From positions 124,001 to 188,000 of the forward strand of contig JAJZDW010000001.1 in assembly GCA_021851405.1 (NCBI GenBank): a stretch of DNA of 64,000 nt, given 5' to 3'. The DNA comes from Pseudomonadota bacterium (GTDB taxonomy: Bacteria; Pseudomonadota; Gammaproteobacteria; Steroidobacterales; Steroidobacteraceae). Position numbers and translations under genes: made by a program. The notes beneath the pieces are model-generated. The model was not told the origin of the DNA and did no database searches. It was given only the letters and a program-made list of their open reading frames with translations. Below, piece by piece: positions 10,757 through 21,144 of this stretch. The first letter of the stretch is position 1. Each line of letters starts with the position of its first letter.

Positions 10757-12574
10757 ATGTCCACCGAGACCCTAGCCCCAGAGGCGCTGCAGCTCAGCCC
10801 CAGACGCCACACCAGCACCGCGCGCACCGTCGAGCAGCTGGTGACCGAGCAGCTCGAACACTTCGGTATCGCCGCAGATTCCGCGCATGGCCACGCGCTG
10901 GCGCGCCTGACGCGCGCACTGATCGATGCCAACGGCGCGGCACAGGATGCCTGGCGCCTGACCAGCGAAACGCTCGCCAAGCTCGAGCGCCGCGACCGCA
11001 TCGCGTGGTTTAACGCCAAGCGATTCGCCTGCTTCCAGCTCGCCAAAGTGCTCGACACTCTGCAGAATCCGCTGCGCGCGACCTACCAGTCGATCATGGA
11101 CGACGCGCCCACCGCGATCGCCAAGGGACCGAACCCGCTGTTCGACAACGTGACCGCACTGTTCAGCGCCACACCCGTCATCACGCGCACGGCAACCTAC
11201 GTCTACGCTTGCACCGAGTGGGTCGAGGACGCCTTCCAGGGCAAGGAGCTGCTGCACGAGATCTATTCCCGGCTACTGAACCCCACCTCGATCTGCCTGG
11301 CCAACCACATCGTCGATCTCGAGGCCGGGCCCGATGCCGCGCACTATTTCGCCTGGAATTTCAACTCCGGCATGGCAGCCATCGACGCGACGCTCGCGAA
11401 TCTCGTCGGCTATGAGGACATCGTCCTCGCCAGCCGCAACGTGTACGGTGGCACCTACCAACTGTTGCACGACTGGTACGGCAAGCGCAGCAATCTCAAC
11501 GTCTCGGTCGAGTGGTTCGATGGGGAATCCGGCGCGCAATTCAGCACGCGGCTCGCCGAACTCGAACAGCGCTACGCCGAGCGCCTCGCCCAGGGCCGTC
11601 AGATCTACATTTATCTGGAGTCCCCGTGCAATCCGCACGGCAACATCCTCGACGTCCCCGCCATCTGCCGCGCCGCGCACGCTAAGGGTTTGACCGTGAT
11701 CTGCGATGCAACCGTCGGTACCCCGGTGTTGCAGCGGCTCCTGCAGAGCCCCGAGCGCACCGAGCGGCCGGACTTCCTCATTCACTCCTACACCAAGGAT
11801 ATCTGCGGCTCTGGCAACACCACCGCCGGCGTGGTGATTGGCCGCACCGAGCGGATGTTTCTGCCCAAGGGTCAGAGCGTACGGGCCGCCGGCCACGACG
11901 GGCACGAGCGGGAATACCGCTGGGATGAAACCATGTTCTGGAACGTGTACTACGTCAAGGGCGCGTTCCTCGATGCGGACAAGGCCTTCGAGGTGTTGAG
12001 CGGCATGCGTACGATGGAATTGCGCATCGTGCAGAAATGCATCAACACCATCGTGCTGGCGCGTGCGTTGGCGCTGCATCCGATGATCAACGTGCACTGC
12101 TCGGCGGTGCAGGGTCATCCGAACGGCGCGTTGCGCGAAAAACTGATGACGCTCGGCCTCCCCGCGCCGCTCTTTACGATTGATTTCGAGGGCACCGCGC
12201 GCCATCCCGGGCGGCTCGAGTCGAGCCGCCTCGAGCGTCTGCTCGACAGTCTGGAGCCGGCGTTCGGACTGCAGGTGACGCTCGGTCAGACCAACACCGT
12301 GGTGCTCTGTCCGGCCCTGACCAGTCATTCGGAGATGTCCGAGCAGGCGCTTGCCGCTGCCGGCATCACGCCGACGACGCTGCGCATTTCGGTCGGCGAT
12401 GAGGACCCGCGTTACCTGCTCGAGCACTTGCGCCAGGCCGCCGCGATTGCCGCCGGCGATGCCGATCCGCAGTTTGTCGCGGGCTTCCCCGGTCGTGAAC
12501 GCCTCAATGTGATCTATCAGGAAGTGTACACGGACGTGCATCGCCGCTGGATCACGGCACGTTGCGCTGCGTGA
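10757..12574 (+). CDS. Cys/Met-metabolism PLP-dependent enzyme, long form
   Basis: The core resembles transsulfuration enzymes (cystathionine synthase/lyase and O-acetylhomoserine sulfhydrylase types), which use PLP to exchange or eliminate groups at the gamma carbon. Visible motifs are YSRLLNPTS (about 170-178), LESPCNPHGNILD and the probable PLP lysine K347 in SYTKDICGSG. The product has 605 residues against 390-430 for usual members; the extra is an N-terminal extension of roughly 120 residues and added segments. The start is ATG 10757 behind GAAAGGGA. Exact reaction unknown. A GC-rich hairpin follows the stop. Confidence 0.8.
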   Translation: MSTETLAPEALQLSPRRHTSTARTVEQLVTEQLEHFGIAADSAHGHALARLTRALIDANGAAQDAWRLTSETLAKLERRDRIAWFNAKRFACFQLAKVLDTLQNPLRATYQSIMDDAPTAIAKGPNPLFDNVTALFSATPVITRTATYVYACTEWVEDAFQGKELLHEIYSRLLNPTSICLANHIVDLEAGPDAAHYFAWNFNSGMAAIDATLANLVGYEDIVLASRNVYGGTYQLLHDWYGKRSNLNVSVEWFDGESGAQFSTRLAELEQRYAERLAQGRQIYIYLESPCNPHGNILDVPAICRAAHAKGLTVICDATVGTPVLQRLLQSPERTERPDFLIHSYTKDICGSGNTTAGVVIGRTERMFLPKGQSVRAAGHDGHEREYRWDETMFWNVYYVKGAFLDADKAFEVLSGMRTMELRIVQKCINTIVLARALALHPMINVHCSAVQGHPNGALREKLMTLGLPAPLFTIDFEGTARHPGRLESSRLERLLDSLEPAFGLQVTLGQTNTVVLCPALTSHSEMSEQALAAAGITPTTLRISVGDEDPRYLLEHLRQAAAIAAGDADPQFVAGFPGRERLNVIYQEVYTDVHRRWITARCAA

Positions 12575-13046
12575 GCGGGATCGGGGCGCGGCCGGCCAGG
12601 GCCGCGCCCCGGACCGTGCTCGGCGCAGCCGACCGGAGCGACGTGATCCGCATCCGCCACCGCCCCATCCGGCACCGTTGGCGCAGCATTCGCCATTGTC
12701 CCCCGGGCGCCGCGTTGGACCTTCAGGCGCGCCAACACGTGCAGCGCCTTGAGACTGAAGATTACAACCCGTCCATTGCGACCGTCAGCCGTGATGCCAA
12801 CACCGGCGCGAGCATCGAACGCCACGCCGTGCGGCCCGAGCGCACCGACGGTCCGACTGAGCATTGCCTTGAGCACCGTCAGCCAGCGGCCGTGCGCGAG
12901 GAACCCTGCGACCGTGCCACGGTGGGCGGGGCTCAGACCGCGCGCGCCGCCCCGTTTGTCGCTAATCGTCGTCACAAGTGGCGCTGAGCCGGGGAGCGCG
13001 CTAGGGTTTGAAGCGGCCCGGCAGACCACGGGCCGAAGGAGTGCTC
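12575..13046. other. 472-bp gap with no convincing gene
   Basis: Apart from the hairpin at its left end and a 7-bp inverted repeat (CGGCCCG, 13014-13020, with CGGGCCG, 13029-13035) before the next ribosome-binding site, I see nothing firm. A minus-strand frame (12517-13029) could encode up to 170 residues, but it resembles no family I know, has lower third-position GC than the neighbouring genes and overlaps the PLP gene. Confidence 0.5.
12583..12610 (+). terminator. GC-rich hairpin after the PLP enzyme gene
   Basis: Arms GGGGCGCGGCC and GGCCGCGCCCC (11 bp, perfect) enclose a 6-nt loop, 8 bp after the stop codon. There is no U tract, so it may be a weak terminator or an RNA-stabilising end. 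Confidence 0.5.
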
Positions 13047-14624
13047 ATGACCCGAGTTGCGCTGCAGGGCAGTGAACGCGAACCTCTGCCGGGAGCCCGG
13101 GCATTGCGACCGGCCGCCGCGGACGAGCGGTTGGAAGTCACGGTCGTGTTGCGCCCGGGCGGGGCTACTCCGTGGCAGGGGCGCCTCGATGAACTCGCGC
13201 GCGGAGCGCGGCCGACGCCGTTGAGCGCAGAGGCATTCGCCGAGATGCATGGCGCCACGGCTGCCGACCTCGACGCCCTCGGTACATTCGCCGCGACTCA
13301 CGAGATCGCCGTCCTCGCCCGGCACGCCGCGCGGCACACGATCATGCTCGGCGGGACCGTGCAGCAGATGAATGCCGCGTTTGGCATAGAGCTGTGGCAA
13401 TTCGAGCATCCGGGCGGCACCTACCGCGGTCTGCACGGACCGGTGCTCCTGCCGACGGAACTCGCAGACCGTGTCGTGGCGGTGCTCGGACTCGACAACC
13501 GTCCGCAGGCTCGACCTCACTTTCGCATCCATAGCGGCCCGAAACCGCGCCGCTCCCGTGCCGCGGCCCCGCGGTCTGCGGCGTTCTCGGCCGTGGAGTT
13601 GGCGGCGCTCTATGGATTCCCCGCCGGCGACGGCGCCGGTCAGTGCATCGCGCTGATCGAACTCGGCGGGGGGTTCCGTCCGGCGGACCTGCGCACCTAC
13701 TTCGCTGCTCTCTCGCTGTCGCTGCCCACCGTCGTTGCCGTGTCGGTCGATCACGCGCTCAATGCCCCGACCGGCAATCCCAACAGCGCCGACGGGGAAG
13801 TGATGCTCGATATCGAGGTGGCGGGCTCGATCGTTCCAGCGGCGACGATCGCGGTGTATTTCGCACCCAACACCGATGCAGGATTTTTCAACGCCATCAC
13901 CACCGCTGTGCATGACGCGATGCATCGACCGTCGGTGATCTCGATCAGTTGGGGCGGTCCGGAGCCGTCGTGGTCGACGCAGGCGCTGCGCGCGATGGAC
14001 CAGGCGTTTCAGGCCGCCGCGGCACTCGGCATTACGGTGTGCGTGGCGGCGGGCGACGGCGGCGCCACCGACGGAGTGGCCGGCGGGGTCAACGAAGTGG
14101 ATTTCCCTGCGTCCAGCCCGCACGCACTGGCCTGCGGTGGAACCCGGGTTACGGCCACGGTGAACGCCATTGTGAGCGAGACCGTGTGGAATGACGGGAC
14201 CCCGGCGGCGGGTGCGACCGGCGGCGGGGTCAGCCGCTTCTTCCCGCTCCCCTCGTGGCAGGAGGGACTGCAGACGACCGACGTTCAGGGAGCCACCCAA
14301 CTCCTTGCCCGCCGCGGCGTTCCGGACGTTGCCGCAGATGCCGACCCGCGATCGGGCTATCAAGTCGTGGTCGACGGGGTGTCGGCCGTCTTCGGTGGCA
14401 CGAGTGCGGTGGCGCCGCTGTGGGCTGGGCTGATCGCGCGCCTCAATGCGGCCGGCGGCCCCCCCGCCGGTTGGCTCAATCCGCTCCTGTATGCGCATCC
14501 TACGGCCCTGCGCGACATCACACGGGGCAACAATGGCGGCTACAGCGCCTCCCCAGGCTGGGACGCCTGCACCGGTCTCGGCAGCCCGCTCGGGGCGCGC
14601 ATCGCCGCGCTGCCCGGGGTGTGA
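13047..14624 (+). CDS. S53 family (sedolisin/kumamolisin-type) serine peptidase
   Basis: Sedolisins are subtilisin-fold endopeptidases with a Ser-Glu-Asp centre, usually active at acid pH. The 525-residue product has a prodomain (about 1-175) and a catalytic domain with E251 and D255 (ADGEVMLDIE), D337 (VAAGDGG) and nucleophile S453 (FGGTSAVAP); the E251-to-D337 distance equals that of kumamolisin. The C-terminal calcium site is visible as DITRGNNGG and SPGWDACTGLG. Start ATG 13047 follows AAGGAG. I see no signal peptide, which is odd for an enzyme normally acting outside the cytoplasm. Confidence 0.92.
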   Translation: MTRVALQGSEREPLPGARALRPAAADERLEVTVVLRPGGATPWQGRLDELARGARPTPLSAEAFAEMHGATAADLDALGTFAATHEIAVLARHAARHTIMLGGTVQQMNAAFGIELWQFEHPGGTYRGLHGPVLLPTELADRVVAVLGLDNRPQARPHFRIHSGPKPRRSRAAAPRSAAFSAVELAALYGFPAGDGAGQCIALIELGGGFRPADLRTYFAALSLSLPTVVAVSVDHALNAPTGNPNSADGEVMLDIEVAGSIVPAATIAVYFAPNTDAGFFNAITTAVHDAMHRPSVISISWGGPEPSWSTQALRAMDQAFQAAAALGITVCVAAGDGGATDGVAGGVNEVDFPASSPHALACGGTRVTATVNAIVSETVWNDGTPAAGATGGGVSRFFPLPSWQEGLQTTDVQGATQLLARRGVPDVAADADPRSGYQVVVDGVSAVFGGTSAVAPLWAGLIARLNAAGGPPAGWLNPLLYAHPTALRDITRGNNGGYSASPGWDACTGLGSPLGARIAALPGV

Positions 14625-14631
14625 GCGGCGC

Positions 14632-15417
14632 TCAGAACTGTACGATGCCCTCGAGGTAGAAGACGCACTCGCCTTCGAGTTCCACCCGGGTGCCGCGCAC
14701 CCGGCAGTGCAGTTCGCCGCCGCGCCGAGAGGCCTGGTAGGCGCGCAGGTGCGTCTTGCCGAGCGTCTCGGCCCAGTACGGCGCCAGGGCGCAATGCGCA
14801 CTGCCCGTCACGGGATCCTCGTCAACGCCTCGTGCCGGCGTGAAGTATCGGCTCACGCAATCGTACGGGCCACTGCCACGCGCGGTGACGATGACTCCGG
14901 GCAGCTCGAGCGCGGCGATCGCCGCAATGTCGGGCGCGAGGGAGCGCACGGTCTGCTCGTCGGGGAGCACGGCGAGGTAATTGATCGCATCGGCACGCAC
15001 TTCGAGCGGAGGCACTCCCAGGGCTCGCACCAGCGCTGCGGGCGGCTCGACCCGATGGGTCGGCCGGGCCGGAAAGTCCATGATGTACCTGTGCGCGGCG
15101 CGCGTGACGCGCAGCGCCCCGCTGGCGGTGTGGAACGTCACCTCGGTGCGCCCCGGCTCGAGCTTCTCCAACACGACCGCGGCGCTGGCGAGTGTGGCGT
15201 GCCCGCACAGCGGCACCTCCACCCGAGGGGTGAACCAGCGCAGCTGGTACTGCCCATCACCGCCGACCAGGAACGCCGTCTCGGAGAGATTATTCTCCGC
15301 CGCAATCGCCTGCAGCAGAGCATCGGGCGCAAACGCCTCGAGCGGCATGACGGCCGCGGGGTTGCCGGCGAATGCCCGGTGCGAAAACGCATCGAGTGTG
15401 AAGATTCTGCTGCGCAT
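14632..15417 (-). CDS. PhzF family isomerase-like protein
   Basis: The family includes PhzF, the trans-2,3-dihydro-3-hydroxyanthranilate isomerase of phenazine synthesis, but most members have unknown small-molecule substrates. The 261-residue product has the two-lobed fold, the start IFTLDAFSHRAFAGNPAAV, the probable catalytic glutamate E46 in NNLSETAFL, VPLCGHATLA and the late DEDPVTGSAHCALAPYW. No phenazine genes are nearby, so a phenazine role is unlikely. It converges on the S53 peptidase (7 bp apart) and follows the acyltransferase gene with an 8-bp gap. Confidence 0.9.
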   Translation of the reverse strand: MRSRIFTLDAFSHRAFAGNPAAVMPLEAFAPDALLQAIAAENNLSETAFLVGGDGQYQLRWFTPRVEVPLCGHATLASAAVVLEKLEPGRTEVTFHTASGALRVTRAAHRYIMDFPARPTHRVEPPAALVRALGVPPLEVRADAINYLAVLPDEQTVRSLAPDIAAIAALELPGVIVTARGSGPYDCVSRYFTPARGVDEDPVTGSAHCALAPYWAETLGKTHLRAYQASRRGGELHCRVRGTRVELEGECVFYLEGIVQF

Positions 15418-15425
15418 GGTGTCGC

Positions 15426-16151
15426 TCAGGCCGAAGGGGCGCGGCCCTCGAGCTGCGCGAGGGTACTCTCGATCCACGTCTGCACTTGCTGGTTGACCTC
15501 GCGCGGGTCGCGACCGGCGGCACTCACCGGCGGGCCGATGACCACCCGGATGGTGCCCGGCCGCTTGCGCCACCCGCGGCGTGGCCAATAGCGACCGGCA
15601 TCGTGTGCCACCGGCACCAGGAATTTGCCGCACTCCGCGGCGAGCAGCGCGCCGCTCACACCGTAGCGGCGGGTCTGACCGGGCGGCATGCGCGTGCCCT
15701 CGGGGAAGATGATGATCCAATCGCCCTCCGCGAGACGCTGCCGGCCCTGGGCGACCACTTGGCTCACCGCCGAGTGCCGCGACTTACGGTCGATCGCGAT
15801 GGCGTGCATCTGGCGGATACCCCAGCCGACCGCCGGAATCCAGGTCAGCTCGCGCTTGAGCACCCAGACCTGACGCGGGAACACCAGCGCCATCGCGATG
15901 GTTTCCCACGACGAGGAGTGTTTCCACAGCGCGATGTGGTTGCCGGCCGGCATATGCTCGGCGCCCTCGATGCGGTAATCGAGCCGGCAGGTCCACTTCA
16001 GTACCCTCAGCAGCACCCACGACCACACCCGCACCAGCGCGTAGCGGCGCTCGAAGGGCAGCAGCGAACAGGCGATGACGAAGAAGATCGAGTAGCAGAA
16101 CGTCCAGGCGAACAGAAACACCGTGAAGAACAGCGAGCCGAGCATTTGCAT
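15426..16151 (-). CDS. 1-acyl-sn-glycerol-3-phosphate acyltransferase (PlsC/LptA-type)
   Basis: It probably transfers an acyl chain to lysophosphatidic acid in phospholipid synthesis. The 241-residue product has an N-terminal membrane helix (about 6-30), the block I motif in variant form HSSSWE (H-X4-E instead of H-X4-D), and FPEGTRMPPG as block III. The H-X4-E variant is known in a proteobacterial subgroup. In pseudomonads a homologue lies between gyrB and glyS-glyQ, as here, but the intervening gmhB of that arrangement is absent. It is 9 bp downstream of glyS, so probably co-transcribed. Confidence 0.88.
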   Translation of the reverse strand: MQMLGSLFFTVFLFAWTFCYSIFFVIACSLLPFERRYALVRVWSWVLLRVLKWTCRLDYRIEGAEHMPAGNHIALWKHSSSWETIAMALVFPRQVWVLKRELTWIPAVGWGIRQMHAIAIDRKSRHSAVSQVVAQGRQRLAEGDWIIIFPEGTRMPPGQTRRYGVSGALLAAECGKFLVPVAHDAGRYWPRRGWRKRPGTIRVVIGPPVSAAGRDPREVNQQVQTWIESTLAQLEGRAPSA

Positions 16152-16160
16152 GTGCGCCCC

Positions 16161-18283
16161 TCAGCCCGGCAGGCGCGACAGGTCGGCGACGCCGGTGAAC
16201 AGCGCGCGCATCTCGCGCAGCAGCGCCAAACGATTGGCGCGCAGACGTGCATCCTCGTCCATCACCATCACCTCGTCGAAGAACGCATCGACCGCCGCGC
16301 GCAGCCCGGCGAGCTCGGTGAGCGCCCCGCCGTAGTCGCGTCGCTCGATGGCCGCGAGCACCGTCGGGCCGAGCACCTGCAGCGCCTCGTACAGGCCCCG
16401 CTCGGCGCCCGCGCCGAGCAGCTGCGGATCCGGCGCCTGCAGCGGCAGGTCGCCGGCCTTCTTCAGGATGTTGGCGACGCGTTTGTTGGCGGCGGTGAGG
16501 CTCGCCGCATCGGGCAAAGCCAGGAATGCCCCGAGCGCGCCGAGGCGGGCATCGAACTCCAGGGGCGAGCGCGGCCGTGTCGAGAGCACCGCGTCGAACA
16601 TCTCCGGGGTGACGATGCGCGGCTCGCTGCCCTCCAGGTAATAGGCGCGCAGCCGCTCGAACACGTAATCGTAGAGCTCCGCGGCCGCAGGCGGCGCCGC
16701 CGGGACGCTCTTGCCGGTGCGTTCGGCGACCCGCTCGATGTCCGCGCGCGCCACGCGCGCGGCGAACTCGAGCACAGCGGCCAGATCGACCTCCAGGCGC
16801 TTCTCGAGCAGGATGCGCACCAGCCCGATGGCCGCGCGGCGCACTCCGAACGGATCCTTCGTGCCGGTGGGCTTCTCGCCGATTGCGAAGATACCGGCCA
16901 GCGTGTCGAGCTTGTCGGCCACCGCCAGAAGGGTGCCCACGGCCGTGAGCGGCAGCGCATCGCCGGCGGCCCGCGGCAGGTAGTGCTCGCCGATCGCCGC
17001 GGCGACTTCGCGGTCCTCGCCGTCCGCAGCGGCGTAATACGCGCCCATCGTCCCCTGCAGCTCGGGGAATTCTCCGACCATGGCGCTGAGCAGATCGCAC
17101 TTGCACAGCAACGCCGCGCGCTCGAGTGGCGCGACCGGCTGACCGAGCGCCGCCCCGAGGTGCATCGCGAGCGCGCGGATGCGTCGGGCGCGCTCCCCGA
17201 GGGTGCCGAGTTTCGCCTGGAACGTCACGGCATCGAGCGCCTCGATGCGCGCCGCGAGCGGGCTCTTGCGGTCCTGGGCCCAGAAGAACGCCGCATCCGC
17301 CAGGCGCGGACGCACGACACGCTCGTTGCCCTCGATGACCTTCGCCGGGTCGCGGCTCTCGATGTTAGCGACCGTGACGAAGCACGGCAGCAGCGCCCCG
17401 TCGCGGTCCTGCACCGGGAAGTAGCGTTGGTGATCCTGCAGCGTCGAGATCAGTACTTCGCGCGGCAGCTCGAGGAATCGCGGCTCGAAGCGCCCGCTCA
17501 ACGCCACCGGCCATTCCACGAGCGCCGTCACCTCCTCGAGCAGCGCGTCGCCGAGCAGCGCCCGGCCGCCGAGTGCCTCGGCGGCCGCACTGACCTGTGC
17601 GCGGATCTGGTCGCGCCGGGCCGCGAAATCGGCGATGACGCGGCCGCGTCCGGCGAGGGTGCGCTCGTACGCGCCCGGACGGGTGAGTCGAATCGGCTTC
17701 GGTGCGTGAAACCGGTGGCCCCGCGTCAGGCAGTCGGCCGGCGTGTCGAGCAGCACTGCGGGCACGACCTGCGAACCGTACAGCATCACCACCCAGTGCA
17801 CCGGGCGCACGAACTGCGCCTCGCCGGCCCCCCAGCGCATGCGCCGCGGGATCGGCAGGTTCTCAAGCGCGCTCTGCACGATGCCCGGCAGCAGATCGAT
17901 GGCCTCGGCACCGGCCCGTACGCCGGTGTAATACATGAATTCGCCCTTCGGCTCGGTCCGCCGTTCGAGTGCCTCGAGCGGCACGCCGCAACTGGCGGCG
18001 AACGCCACCGCGGCGCGCGTCGGTGCGCCGGCCGCATCGAATGCGGCGCTCGCCGCAGGCCCGCGCCGCTCGATGCGCTGCGCATCCTGGCGCGCCGCGA
18101 GGCGCTGCACCCGCACCGCGAGCCGTCGCGGTGTGGCAAAGGAGCGCAGCACGCCGTGGGCGAGCGCCGCCTTGGTGAGGCCGGAGTCGATCCCCGCCGC
18201 GAACGCCTGCTCCAGCTGCCGCAGTGCTTTCGGCGGCAGCTCCTCGGTGCCGATCTCGACCAGAAAATCCCGCTTCTGCACGC

Positions 18284-18287
<4 letters not shown>
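16161..18287 (-). CDS. glyS: Glycyl-tRNA synthetase beta subunit
   Basis: With GlyQ it forms the alpha2beta2 enzyme that charges tRNA-Gly; the beta subunit binds tRNA. The 708-residue product starts [20 protein letters not shown], the family hallmark, contains [19 protein letters not shown] and the long central region, and ends in a helical anticodon-binding domain. ATG at 18287 overlaps the glyQ stop by 4 bp, so translation is coupled. The frame is open further upstream only as a shadow of glyQ. Confidence 0.97.
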
Positions 18288-19207
<920 letters not shown>

Positions 19208-19332
19208 GACGTGGCCGGTGGTGCAAAACAGCCGCGAAGTATAACCAAGCGTCGCAGACGGGCGGATCTCGCACCAAAACGGGGCTGTCGATTCGGGCCA
19301 TTCGAGCGTCGTGCCCCCTCGCGACGGCGTCC

Positions 19333-19348
19333 TGCACCATAACGGTGC
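19333..19348. promoter_or_regulatory. NtrC binding site, distal
   Basis: TGCACCATAACGGTGC is a dyad with 6-bp half-sites TGCACC/GGTGC(A), matching the enteric NtrC consensus TGCACC-N5-GGTGCA. Its centre is about 116 bp before the predicted glnA transcription start and 31 bp (three helical turns) from the proximal site. Confidence 0.8.
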
Positions 19349-19363
19349 TATGATCGCGACACC

Positions 19364-19380
19364 TGCACCGTTATCGTGCA
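19364..19380. promoter_or_regulatory. NtrC binding site, proximal
   Basis: TGCACCGTTATCGTGCA matches TGCACC-N5-GGTGCA except at one position. Its centre is about 85 bp before the predicted start. Paired sites at this distance are the enhancer arrangement known upstream of enteric glnA. Confidence 0.8.
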
Positions 19381-19430
19381 GTTTCGGCCGCAGGCCGGCG
19401 CAACTCGTTGATTTACGGCGGGTCCTGGGC

Positions 19431-19446
19431 TGGCACGGCGCCTGCA
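19431..19446 (+). promoter_or_regulatory. glnA: Sigma-54 promoter of glnA
   Basis: TGGCACGGCGCCTGCA matches the -24/-12 consensus TGGCACG-N4-TTGCA with one mismatch and correct spacing of the invariant GG and GC. Transcription should start near 19457, leaving a leader of about 127 nt. ntrB and ntrC follow glnA in this window. Confidence 0.85.
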
Positions 19447-19498
19447 ATCAGGAGGTGCTCCGCCCCGCGGCGCACCTACGGATGAACCTCGAGCAACA

Positions 19499-19531
19499 CC
19501 GCTGGCGGTCGGGAACGACCGGCGCCAGCGG
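19499..19531 (+). promoter_or_regulatory. Stem-loop in the glnA leader
   Basis: CCGCTGGC pairs with GCCAGCGG (8 bp); inside it GGTCG pairs with CGACC around a GGAA tetraloop, and three unpaired bases (GGC) bulge on the 3' side. It ends 52 nt before the glnA ATG. I know no riboswitch of this shape; function unknown. Confidence 0.6.
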
Positions 19532-19583
19532 CGGTTCGGGCCGTCCCGATGCGGCGGGCCTACCTTATTCCTTCGGAGGCGAT

Positions 19584-20993
19584 ATGACACCGAGCGATGT
19601 ACTGAAGCTGATCCAGGACAAAGACGTCAAGTTCGCGGATCTGCGGTTCACTGATACCCGCGGCAAGGAACAGCACGTCACCATCCCCGCGCGGCTGGTC
19701 GATGAGGACCTGTTCCGCGACGGGAAGATGTTCGACGGCTCCTCCATCGCCGGTTGGAAGGGGATCAACGAGTCCGACATGATCCTGATGCCCGAGGCGG
19801 CCACCGCGGTGCTCGATCCGTTTTTCGAGGAAACCACGGTCAACCTGCGTTGCGACGTCATCGAGCCGGCCACGATGCAAGGCTACGAGCGCGATCCGCG
19901 GTCGCTTGCCAAGCGCGCCGAGGCGTACCTGAAGTCCACCGGCATCGCCGATATCGCGACGTTCGGACCGGAGAACGAATTCTTCATCTTCGACAGCGTG
20001 CGCTTCGGCAACGAGATGCGCGGCTGCTTCTACTCCATCGACTCGGTGCAGGGCGCGTGGAGCTCGGGCAACGAATTCCCCGAAGGCAACACCGGGCATC
20101 GACCGGGCGTCAAGGGCGGCTATTTCCCGGTGCCGCCGGTCGACGCCTTTCAGGACATCCGCTCCGCGATGTGTCTGGCCTGCGAGGAACTCGGCCTGAA
20201 GGTCGAAGTGCACCACCACGAGGTGGCCACCGGCGGTCAGAGTGAAATCGGCATCGGCGCCGGCACGCTCGTGCAGAAGGCCGACCAGGTACAGCTGCTG
20301 AAGTACGCGGTGCTCAACGTCGCGCAGCGCTACGGCAAGACTGCGACCTTCATGCCCAAGCCGCTCGTCGGCGACAACGGCAGCGGCATGCACGTGCACC
20401 AGTCCATGCAGAAGGACGGCAAGGCGCTGTTCGCCGGGGACAAGTACGGCGGACTCTCGGAGCTCGCGCTGTACTACATCGGCGGCATCATCAAGCACGC
20501 CAAGGCGCTCAACGCCTTCACCAACGCCGGCACCAACAGCTACAAACGTCTGGTCCCCGGGTTCGAGGCGCCGGTGATGCTCGCCTACTCGGCGCGCAAC
20601 CGCTCCGCTTCGATCCGCATTCCGTGGGTGTCGAACCCGAAGGCGCGCCGCATCGAGGTGCGCTTCCCGGACTCCACCGCCAACCCGTATTTCGCCTTCA
20701 CCGCGATGCTGCTGGCGGGGCTCGATGGTATCCAGAACAAGATCCATCCCGGCGAGCCGGCGGACAAGGATCTGTACGACCTGGAGCCGGAAGAGGCGAA
20801 GCACATCCCGACCGTGTGCCATTCCCTGGACATGGCGATCGAGCACCTCGACAAGGACCGGGAGTTCCTGACCCGCGGCGGCGTGTTCACCGACGACGTG
20901 ATCGATGCCTACATCAATCTGAAGATGCAGGAGGTCACCCGCTTCCGGATGGCTACGCACCCCGTGGAGCTCGATCTCTACTACAGCTGCTGA
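19584..20993 (+). CDS. glnA: Glutamine synthetase, type I beta
   Basis: GlnA makes glutamine from glutamate, ammonia and ATP and is the main route of ammonium assimilation. The 469-residue product has [18 protein letters not shown], the catalytic [11 protein letters not shown], the ATP-binding [16 protein letters not shown] and Y398 in LYDLEPEE, the position adenylylated by GlnE in enteric enzymes. This marks the subtype regulated by adenylylation. ATG 19584 follows CGGAGG. Upstream are a sigma-54 promoter and two NtrC sites; downstream are a DUF4124 gene, ntrB and ntrC. Confidence 0.98.
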   Translation: MTPSDVLKLIQDKDVKFADLRFTDTRGKEQHVTIPARLVDEDLFRDGKMFDGSSIAGWKGINESDMILMPEAATAVLDPFFEETTVNLRCDVIEPATMQGYERDPRSLAKRAEAYLKSTGIADIATFGPENEFFIFDSVRFGNEMRGCFYSIDSVQGAWSSGNEFPEGNTGHRPGVKGGYFPVPPVDAFQDIRSAMCLACEELGLKVEVHHHEVATGGQSEIGIGAGTLVQKADQVQLLKYAVLNVAQRYGKTATFMPKPLVGDNGSGMHVHQSMQKDGKALFAGDKYGGLSELALYYIGGIIKHAKALNAFTNAGTNSYKRLVPGFEAPVMLAYSARNRSASIRIPWVSNPKARRIEVRFPDSTANPYFAFTAMLLAGLDGIQNKIHPGEPADKDLYDLEPEEAKHIPTVCHSLDMAIEHLDKDREFLTRGGVFTDDVIDAYINLKMQEVTRFRMATHPVELDLYYSC

Positions 20994-21031
20994 GGGAGCG
21001 TGACCGAGCCGTTCTCAATCTGTGCCGTGGC

Positions 21032-21050
21032 CGCCCCCCTCCCGGGGGCG
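21032..21050 (+). terminator. Hairpin after glnA
   Basis: CGCCCCC and GGGGGCG (7 bp) flank a 5-nt loop, 39 bp after the glnA stop. It has no U tract. It could partly terminate glnA transcripts so that ntrBC is expressed at a lower level. Confidence 0.35.
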
Positions 21051-21144
21051 CGCCGCGGCGCGGGGGGAGACTCAGGCGTCGCAACACGGCGACAGGCTCC
21101 TGTACTTTTGTGCTCGGACGGCCGAGGGGCTATGCTGCCGCTCC

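Noticed and set aside
12517-13029. Minus-strand frame of 170 codons in the gap after the PLP enzyme
   Set aside because: No recognisable family, third-position GC lower than in neighbours, no clear ribosome-binding site and overlap with the PLP gene.
14632-15417. PhzF-like gene as evidence of phenazine synthesis
   Set aside because: No other phz genes are present, and most family members act elsewhere.
21108-21136. TTGTGC-17 bp-TATGCT as a promoter for the DUF4124 gene
   Set aside because: Transcription would start 1-2 nt before the ATG, giving a leaderless message; possible but not supported.
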